Positions 57,276 to 64,000 of a stretch of DNA of 64,000 nt are shown piece after piece (position 1 is the stretch's first letter; each line of letters begins with the position of its first letter). The translations under genes and the position numbers were made by a program. Origin of the DNA: Aedes albopictus (Eukaryota; Arthropoda; Insecta; Diptera; Culicidae); the NCBI RefSeq assembly GCF_035046485.1, contig NC_085136.1, forward strand, positions 298,073,080 to 298,137,079. The letters run 5' to 3'. Under the pieces are notes generated by a model that saw only the letters and a list, made by a program, of their open reading frames with translations, made no database searches and had not been told where the DNA came from.

Positions 57276-57946
57276 GAGTCACCATCAACGCCAACAATAC
57301 CAAATCGTTGAATGCATACACGGTAGCTGGGCAATCAGTGGAGAATGTTGGAAGCTTTCAGTATCTTGATAGTCAAATGGCGGCCGATGGCGGCACCAAG
57401 ATCGACATAGGTGCACGGATCAAGAAGGCGAGGACTACTTTCGTGAGTTTAGGAAATGTATGGGAAGACAACCACATTTGTCGACGCACCAAAATCCGAA
57501 ATATCAACTCGAATGTGAAATTTGTGATGCTATACGCCAGCGAAACCTGGTGTGTATCAGTGGAGAACACGCAACAGCTGCAGGTCTTCATCAATAGATG
57601 CCTGCGGTATACAATTCGTGCATGGTGGCTTCACAATTGTAGCTCCATTGTCGATGTCATCAAAAGCCGATAGCGACAGAAATTTGGGAGCGATAGTGGA
57701 GGTGGGTCGGCCACACTCTACGCAGGAGCGGAAACGAAAACTGCAAGCAAGGGTTAGACTGGAACCTAGCAGGTCATCGCAGCAGAGGCAGACCCATAGG
57801 CTTATGGTGGCGCAGCCTCAACAACGAAATCAAGCAAGTCGACAGAAATTTAACCTGGCCACAGGTCAAGGCGATGATGGCTGGCAAGCGCCCAGGATGG
57901 AAATCATTCAATTCGGCCCTCTGCACCACCGTGGGTGTCCAGGACT
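57276..57946 (+). pseudogene. Non-LTR reverse transcriptase, C-terminal fragment
   Basis: Frame 57308-57673 reads VENVGSFQYLDSQMAADGGT, IKKARTTFVSLGNVW, TKIRNINSNVKFVMLYASET and LQVFINRCLRYTIRAWW, the region after the RT catalytic domain in endonuclease-RT LINEs. Another frame (about 57800-57946) gives WWRSLNNEIKQVDRNLTWPQ, then VKAMMAGKRPGW, ending in TGA at the canonical C-terminus. It is a different family from the RTE copies above: the YLGS-DGGT spacing and RAWWPHN-like motif are distinct. Frameshifts near 57665-57800 break it. The 5' part is missing. Confidence 0.8.
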
Positions 57947-58505
57947 GAAAGTAAGTAAGTTGTTACCGCGACCACTGTGCGGTGCGGCAGTTTGTCCAGT
58001 GTGTGAAGCACCCGGCTCATCCCTACGCACCGATACACTTCGCACTGCTTGATTGTGGATAAATTTATTACGATGATTCACACGCTGTGTCTGAAACAGC
58101 CTCGACAGTAGTCAGTTAGCGCAGTTAGCGAGTACGTAGTAAGTGCTCTCTATAGTAAAAGTACTCTGTAGTATAGAGATTTAATAGAATTGTAGCGCAA
58201 GTTAAATATTTTATAGTTACACAGAAATGTAAGTAGATTATATTATTTTTCTAAATAACTATTGAATTTATTGGAATATATTTGCAGCTTTAAAGCTGCC
58301 CAGTTTGGCGACTACAGGAACTGTGTTTCTCTCTAACTTGCGCCAACATAAGTAAATACTTTCTTGAACATGGGTAGTCTGCTCTACATGCATAACTAGT
58401 GTGTTTGAATGAGATTGAAACTAGTTCAGCCTCATGCAAGTATGTGATGTCAAGTGATGAGTTGAGTATCTGTTTGAGCTCTCCCTTAGTATAGGTCATC
58501 AAATT
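57947..58505. other. Unassigned DNA, no supported gene
   Basis: Includes aaagtaagtaag directly after the LINE stop codon, possibly its 3' tail. The rest is AT-rich with no recognised feature. Confidence 0.4.
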
Positions 58506-58509
58506 TACA

Positions 58510-59010
58510 AGCGTAATTAGTCTTGAAGTCCTTCTGAAACGTACTGAAATGCATCTGAAGCTCATATGAGAACCTGTAAAACTCCTTTAAAACCCTCTCA
58601 ATTCCGCCGAACAAAACACCTTTGAAAAACCCTGAAAGACCACTGATGCTCTCCTGAAAACCTATGAAACCCTTTAAAAGTCATCTGAAACCTCATGCAA
58701 CATCTTGAAACCGCACTGACGCTCTCCTAGAAGCCTTCATAGTCTCTAAAGCCATTCTCAAACCCCTCTGAAACCCATCTGAAACCCACTGAAATCCCCG
58801 TAGAACTCACCTGAGAGTCTGTAAAAACCCCTATCTCTCTGAAACTTCCTGAAAGGCTTTGCCAATTGCCCTGAAACGCCTCATAAATTCCATGACACTC
58901 CCGTGAATCACACTTGAGATCCTCTGAAAACCCATAGAAGCCCTCTGAAATGTCCTGGAATGCCTTGAAATACCTTTGAAACCCCCGGAAGCTCTACAAG
59001 AGCCTGTCTT
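58510..59010. repeat. GAAACCCC-type degenerate repeat
   Basis: Monomers ctgaaacccatc, ctgaaacccact, ctgaaaacctat and gaaatcccc run through the block. Orientation is the same as at 14981-15410. Confidence 0.7.
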
Positions 59011-59019
59011 CATCTACTT

Positions 59020-59245
59020 GCTTGCAACTCTACCTTCCTACTGGAACTTGGCCTAACTAAGTTCAGCTTAGTGATCTTCGAGCACGCCCACAGTTATTAA
59101 TTGAAGGGCTTTCTTTGCCTGCCATTGCATGATTTTGTATCTTGTGAGGCAAATTCAATTATATACTGTGCCCAGAAAAGTCGAGAAAAATCCCCGATCG
59201 GGAATCAAACCCGCTATCTTCGGATTGGTGATCCAAAGCCTTATT
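59020..59245 (-). mobile_element. Old SINE copy related to 49945-50221
   Basis: Shares gttattaattgaagggcttt, the tgccattgcatgatttt-type segment, tgtgaggca and gggaatcaaacccgctatct with the Feilai-like SINEs at 49945-50221 and 60352-60612. It is clearly more diverged. Confidence 0.65.
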
Positions 59246-59528
59246 CACAAGGTTTGCTGGAGACCTCAAAAGTTGTAGACTTTTCTAAAAATGTACATCG
59301 TTATTTGCAGATTCGCTACGGAAATATTAGCTTTGCAGTCTTTTAAGGGGATCGAAAGCGTTAGTTTATGATTTTCCCGACGTTTCGGGCCGTATGAGAC
59401 CTTTGTCAACGGTTCTAAAATATGATTATTCAACTATCATTACAAAATTTTAAGCGTTTAGTTAGTTTTACAAACTACCAACTCGCTCACAAGCATTGCC
59501 GGATTAAAAAATCAAATAACGATAACAC

Positions 59529-59835
59529 TAATACACGTTGTTTACAAAATAAACTGCGTAAATTGTGAGGCATGCTATATAGGAATGACTAGTACGCAAC
59601 TAAAACAAAAACCATCTGGACATCGAACTTGAAAAAACTAAACACACTACTAGGCAAAGGGTAAACAAATGAAAACGCGGCGGAGATTAGCTGGGTGATG
59701 AAAAAAACGGAACTTGTCAACCATGCAGCAACGATGGACCATAATTTTGAACACATTCTTAAAAGTTACCACATATACAACACTAACAATACTGAAATCG
59801 AACGCACAGACACCGCAATCTCCATGTAGCGTATG
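59529..59835 (+). pseudogene. GIY-YIG endonuclease domain of a Penelope-like element, broken
   Basis: One plus-strand frame (about 59529-59630) reads VVYKINCVNCEACYIGMTST then QLKQKPSGHRT: a Cys-bearing VYxIxC...YIG core followed by the K/R...H motif of GIY-YIG nucleases. A second frame (about 59685-59835) reads SWVMKKTELVNHAATMDHNF, matching the conserved HA-x-x-DH segment downstream in Penelope-like proteins. Stops (TGA after GHRT, TAG at about 59838) and frame changes inactivate it. Confidence 0.75.
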
Positions 59836-60135
59836 CAGCTCTGTTAGACTTACTAAAAAGCGAAATGACGAATAGAGGGTTAGATAATGAAACACACACT
59901 AAACAAAACGCAATGGTGGAAGATTCCAAAACAGGGACCGAATTCTAGACCACTCGATAGGTAGAAGATTGTTCACGATGGTTTAAAACCGATCGAACTC
60001 AATCTATGTGAGTCTATGTCCGCATGACATTTTTGAGTTTGGCAAAGCCATCTTGACTAGAAACGATTGGTAATTAGTAAAACTAACTAAATATTTCAAA
60101 TATTGTAATGACAGTTGAATAATTATATTTTACAA

Positions 60136-60180
60136 TTCTTTAAAAAGTCCCATACGGACCGAAACGTCGGCAAAAATCAT
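60136..60180 (+). ncRNA. Hammerhead-like motif in the Penelope right arm (degenerate)
   Basis: CTTTAAAAA-GTCC-CATAC-GGAC-CGAAAC-GTCGG has the order of a minimal hammerhead ribozyme as described in Penelope-like terminal repeats: a core position where CTGATGA is expected, a perfect 4-bp stem II (GTCC/GGAC), GAAA, and the GTC cleavage triplet. The core CTGATGA is mutated, so cleavage is unlikely. The reverse-strand match in the left arm (59374-59402) has TTGACAA at the same place. Confidence 0.5.
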
Positions 60181-60198
60181 AAACTTGTGTCCTTCAAA

Positions 60199-61262
60199 GG
60201 GATGCTAACATAAGGCTGAATTTCAAACGGCTGAATGCACAAAAGGCTGAACACGAAAGGCTGAAAGTAACATAAGCCTGAATTTCAAAAGGCTGAATGC
60301 ACAAAAGGCTGAAATTGCATAAATGCTAGAGATGAATTATAGTACTTCTTCTTCTTTTTTTTTTCTGGCGTAACGTCCCAACTGAGACAAAGCCTGCTTT
60401 CAGCTTCTATACGCATTTCAACAGTTATTAATTGAGAGCCTTCTCTGCCAATGACCACTTCGCATTTGTATATCGTGTGACAGGCAGGAAGATACTTTAT
60501 TCCCGCGGTTGTCAAGGAATTTTCCATTACAAAAAGTTTCTGGCCCGGGGGAGAATTAAACCCGTCACCCTCAGCATGACTACCTGCTCGCTAACCAGAT
60601 CGGCTACATATATGAGTCCTAGTCATGGAATGTGCTTAGTGAAGAGGCTAATGATGCATACCAACTAACACAAAAATGACTGGTATTTCAATTGGAGATT
60701 TTTCCTTCTTTGAGCACGAACTATTCTTTCGAGTCATGCTGTTATGGAGATTGGTTGCCATTTTAGCTGCCAACAATGTGATCAGAGATTTTTCTTTCTT
60801 TTAAATATATGCTATTCTTTGGAGAAATACTGTCATAGTTATGTAGGCGATCAATAATGCATACTTTAGCGCGGAAAAACAGTCCTAACGCTTTGCGATT
60901 TCGAACATAATAACGGAAGCATGTTCGTCCAATGAACCATCAACCAATGAACGGTAGTGTGCGTCAAATGTCAAACTCAAGCAAAACCAATGCAAGTGTC
61001 AGGGCTGAGTGATCGGCCAACTAGCAAATTTTCATGAAGATCATTATATCAGTGTACGATATGAATAATTAGAGTGTTATGTTTGTTTGTCTGTGAAGTT
61101 AGTGTTGCCTTTAGGCTCGCCGTTTGAAAACTAGTCAAATCATCATTTCCGCCTTATGTTATTTCAGCCTTTTGACATTTTCAGCCTTTTGTGATTCAGC
61201 CTTTCTTAATTCAGCCTTTTGTTATTTCAGCCTTTTGTGTTTCAGCCTTTTGTATGTAACCC
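60199..61262. mobile_element. Foldback-like element with inverted arrays of CAAAAGGCTGAA
   Basis: Exact 8-bp duplications CCTTCAAA flank it (60191-60198 and 61263-61270). Ends GGGATGCTAACATA and, inverted, GGGTTACATACA lead into arrays of AAGGCTGAA units: 60212-60315 forward, 61148-61250 reversed (ttcagccttttg). Inside lies a SINE and about 500 bp with no coding capacity. Inverted termini built of tandem short repeats are the hallmark of foldback elements. It sits within the Penelope right arm. Confidence 0.8.
60352..60612 (-). mobile_element. SINE (Feilai-like) nested in the foldback-like element
   Basis: Colinear with 49945-50221 (ggcgtaacgtcc, gagacaaagcctgctt, ctgccaatgacca, cgtcaccctcagcatg). 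The box B region is damaged (gagaattaaacccg against ggaatcgaacccg). Poly-T at 60355-60364 marks its 3' end on the minus strand. No TSD resolved. Confidence 0.75.
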
Positions 61263-61307
61263 CCTTCAAAAGACAGCAAAGCCAATATTTCCGAAGCAAC
61301 ATCAACC

Positions 61308-61628
61308 CAGCCGGGGCCCGTGGCTTAGTGGCTACACGTTCACTTCATAAATGGATGGTCATGGGTTCGATCCCAGCCCTGGCACTTGCAATTTTTTGTC
61401 AGTTGCTCTTCCATCCGAGAGCGGCTGACACCTGACACTCTTCTGAGCCTGTGCTCCAACGGACCCGGAAACTTGGATATCGGCTAACGGCAACTCATAA
61501 TGGACCCCCAATTGGACTGGAATAGAAACAAGATCAACATCATCGTGTTCATCATTCTACCATGGATAGGGTAGGAAAGTGACGGCAGCGCAAAGGCATT
61601 CAGTTCGATATAGTAGAATTAGAATAGA
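61308..61628 (+). mobile_element. tRNA-derived SINE, third family
   Basis: The head GCCCGTGGCTTAGTGGCTAC contains a box-A-like TGGCTTAGTGG, followed by box B GGTTCGATCCC (61365-61375) and CCAGCCCTGGCA. The body runs about 240 bp and ends in a tagaattagaatagaatac simple repeat. Its head and body are unlike the SINEs at 17293 and 49945. The 3' repeat motif (agaatagaatagaata) also occurs at 51667-51684 inside the palindrome. Confidence 0.75.
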
Positions 61629-62095
61629 ATACATTTAGGGGCTATACAAAGTGTGATTTGCCAAGTTCTCACTTATTGCATACCTCTGCACAACGCATCG
61701 GTTTACAATCGTCCAATATTCAAATTTCCAAAAGGAATCACCCAACGAGCATCAGCAATCCAAAAGCACGACTTACCTCTCTGAACACTTCACTACGCAG
61801 CCGACCGACGTGCCGATGCGGAAGCGAGACACGGGTCGGGTGTGGTCGTTCGCTTTGTAGTGTTACCAACATTGTCGGCAGAATGACGTCTCGATAACGC
61901 TACCAACTGTCGATGCGTTATCGATTGTCAGGGATAGGAACCTTACATAGGTTAAGCAAAATGCACACCTCACACAAAGTGTAACTGCAGCTGCCAATTG
62001 AAATCGCTCACGCAGTACCCTAGTGGACAAAAGAGCTGTAAATTAGGTAAAGTGGTAAAAAAAGAAATAAATCATCCCAGTCGTATCCTATCCAG
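61629..62095. other. Unassigned DNA, no supported gene
   Basis: Short frames only (61658-61897). No repeat recognised. Confidence 0.4.
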
Positions 62096-63425
62096 GTTTC
62101 GGTGATTCCTGCAGAAATTTCTTCCCAGATTCCTCCAGCAGTTCCTTAGAAGATTCCTCTAAAAGTTACTTGAGCGATCTTTTTCGGAGTTGAAAATCGA
62201 AATTTATTTTTGAACTGTTTTTTACTAGTATTCCGAGCTTAATTCCGAAAAGGGATTCCTAGATATAACTATTTGTACGAGTATTGGAGGAAGAAGCTCC
62301 TGGAGTGGGTCCTTACAAATCTGTTGAAGGAATTTCTTAAGAAGTTGTTGCAGAATTTCCTAAAGGAAGCCCTGTAGGAATGTTACAAAAAAAAAAAACT
62401 CACAGATGAATTCTATTCGGAACTTCTTGAGTTATAGTTCCATAAGAAATTCGTGGGGGTATTCCCGAAAGGATTTCCTGAAGGAATCCCGGAAAGAGTT
62501 CCGTATTTCCCTAAGAGTTACTTCTGGGATTTCTCAAGCAGTTCCATCTCGAACTCTTCCATTTAAGGATTCCTTCTTCTGAGATTCCTTCAGGATCGAT
62601 TTCTGAGATTCCTCCAAAAGTTCCTTCTAGAATTCCTTTGGAAGTTCTTTCACCGGTCTCTCCCGGAATTCCTTCAGGAACTCCCCCAGTATATTCTTCT
62701 GATATTAACCAGGAGTTACGTCTGAGATTTCTCCAGGAATTCTATCTAAGATTCGTCCAGAAGTTCTTCCAGTGATTTATACAGGAGCAGCTTCTGGGAT
62801 TTCTCTAGGAAGTCCTTCGAGGTTTCCCCTGGATTTCTCCAGGAAATCTTTTCGGTATTCGTTTCGGAACTTCTTCCGAGATTTCTCCATTCACTCCTGA
62901 AGAATTCTCCAGGATCTCCTCCTAGGATTTCTCCAGGAGTGTTTGATCTCGCATGATCTCCCAGTGATAATAGTCGCTGGGCTGTTTGCTGATAGCTGCA
63001 GAATAATGACAACTCAAAACTATACAAATAGACGTCGCTGCTGCGACAGAGGGTGCCTAGACCACGCCGTTCGAGTGATGCGCAAACAAGGAGCTTATTC
63101 ACGAATTACCCCCATAGTTCTTCCTGGTATTCATCCAGAAGTTTCTTCTGAGATTATCCACGATTTTTTTTTGGGCTTCCTTCAGAAGTTCTTTGCTAGA
63201 CTGCTTCAGGAATTTATTTAGGGATTTGTAGGGAAATTGCTTTCAAAACTTCATTAAGCATTTCTTTCAGAATCCCTTCAAGATTTGTCCAGGAATTCCA
63301 TCCGAGATTTCTCCTGAAGTTCTTTCTGAGGTTCCTCCAGGAAATCCTAACGGGCTTCCCAAACGATTTTTTTACGGAATTCCTTCAAGAATCTCTTCAA
63401 AGATTCTCCAGAAACTTTTTTGTAA
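62096..63425 (-). repeat. 12-bp GAATTC-type array with a non-repeat patch
   Basis: Reverse-oriented monomers (gaatttctccag, gatttctccagg) occupy 62096-62200 and 62500-62945, forward ones 62280-62510 and reverse ones 63111-63425. 62945-63110 is non-repetitive. The frame 63102-62746 (118 codons) is largely repeat translation. Confidence 0.7.
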
Positions 63426-63430
63426 TCTTT

Positions 63431-63845
63431 TTGCCTTTCTCGTACACCAAAGTGTACTGAAAGACTATATGTTCACTCAAAAAACGAATTTCCGATAGAA
63501 GGCTCGGAGGGTCAAGTCACATATACCAATCAACTAAGTTCGTCGAATTGAGATGATGTCTGTATGTGTGTATGTTTGTGTGTATGTATGTATGTATGTC
63601 TGTGCGCAAAATAAGTTCACTCACTTTTAAGGCACTTCTTATTGGCACTTCTTTTTTTCGGATCATAGCTCGAATCGAACCGGAATTCTACCACACTGTT
63701 TGCTTTTGAAAGTGGTCTGGATCGGTCAAGGCGTTCCGGAGTTATGGCCATTTCAGTGATCGGAACCAGCACCGGTAGAACCTGCCGTATATAGAACTGA
63801 ACCAAGCCCCATCATGCGACACATCATCAAACTGCGGCGATTTTT
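63431..63845 (+). mobile_element. GCCTTTCTCGT-bounded repeat element, 5' part of a third copy
   Basis: Matches 28888-29300 in order: GCCTTTCTCGTACACCAA, ggctatatg-like block, gtcgaattgagatgatgtct, a TGTATG microsatellite (63558-63602), then gttccggagttatggccatt. It is cut at 63845 by an RTE fragment. Confidence 0.7.
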
Positions 63846-64000
63846 GTATCCTTTGGGTCCGCAGATCGTCCTCCACTTGGTCGACCCACCTAGCTCCCTG
63901 CGCACCACGTCTACTTGTACCGGTCGGATGACTCTCGAGAACCAGTATAGTCGGGTTGCTATCCGACATCCTGATGACGTGACCCGTCCACCGTAGCCTC
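63846..64000 (-). mobile_element. RTE-type 3' coding fragment, runs off the window
   Basis: The minus-strand frame reads MSDSNPTILVLESHPTGTSR, then RGAQGARWVDQVEDDLR, homologous to 17040-17150 (MSDSNPTKMVLKSHPTGTRR). Its upstream coding sequence would lie past 64000. Confidence 0.75.

Larger units (their letters stand above)
59312..61300 (+). mobile_element. Penelope-like element remnant with inverted terminal repeats
   Basis: The left arm (about 59312-59480) and right arm (about 60060-60198, resuming 61271-61300) are inverted copies, sharing CCGACGTTTCGG with CCGAAACGTCGG and aatattagctttgc with gcaaagccaatatt. Between them lies a GIY-YIG endonuclease remnant and no reverse transcriptase. 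The right arm is interrupted by a foldback-like element. The combination of GIY-YIG and terminal repeats fits Penelope-like elements. The copy is internally deleted. Confidence 0.75.

Overview
The window looks like gene-poor intergenic or intronic DNA from an Aedes-type culicine mosquito. That is inferred from the repeat content: Ty1/copia, R1-clade and RTE-clade (JAM1/BovB-like) retrotransposons, several tRNA-derived SINEs, many MITEs, and Penelope- and foldback-type elements, all nested in one another. I recognise no host protein-coding gene, rRNA or functional tRNA gene. Every coding stretch I can identify belongs to a transposable element (TE).

Layout. 1-1.8 kb: unassigned AT-rich DNA. 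2.0-4.45 kb: decayed RTE-clade element (minus strand). 4.5-9.4 kb: degenerate short-period repeats and a tRNA-like sequence. 9.4-17.5 kb: RTE fragments, including one with the head-inverted layout expected from twin priming and carrying a 680-bp CACTA-like MITE, then two SINEs. 17.5-19.4 kb: unassigned. 19.4-26.8 kb: a very large degenerate 12-bp-period array containing a second copy of the same MITE. 27.8-36.5 kb: a long-TIR MITE, two opposed copies of a GCCTTTCTCGT-bounded repeat family (one with a ~152-bp tandem array), a palindromic MITE, an RTE fragment split by an 816-bp hAT-like element, and a copia integrase fragment. 36.7-50.8 kb: another 12-bp-period array, split by a structurally complete copia element (142-bp LTRs, 5-bp target duplication) that was itself split by a 5.55-kb R1-clade element and a 524-bp hAT-like element. 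50.9-54.3 kb: a 3.4-kb imperfect palindrome. 54.5-59.2 kb: an exact 139-bp tandem duplication, a small MITE, SINEs and another LINE fragment. 59.3-61.3 kb: a Penelope-like remnant with inverted ends, interrupted by a foldback-like element that contains a SINE. 61.3-64 kb: a SINE, more 12-bp arrays, and a third GCCTTTCTCGT copy cut by an RTE fragment.

The insertion order can be read from target-site duplications (TSDs). The copia insertion is the best-preserved event: its two LTRs differ at one position. Its pol is broken by an in-frame stop where copia proteases normally have Trp, by the R1 element, and by the hAT-like element. The R1 element is near intact apart from a +1 shift in a homopolymer of ORF2. 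The least explained component is the 12-bp-period GAATTC-type array, which occupies roughly a fifth of the window in both orientations.
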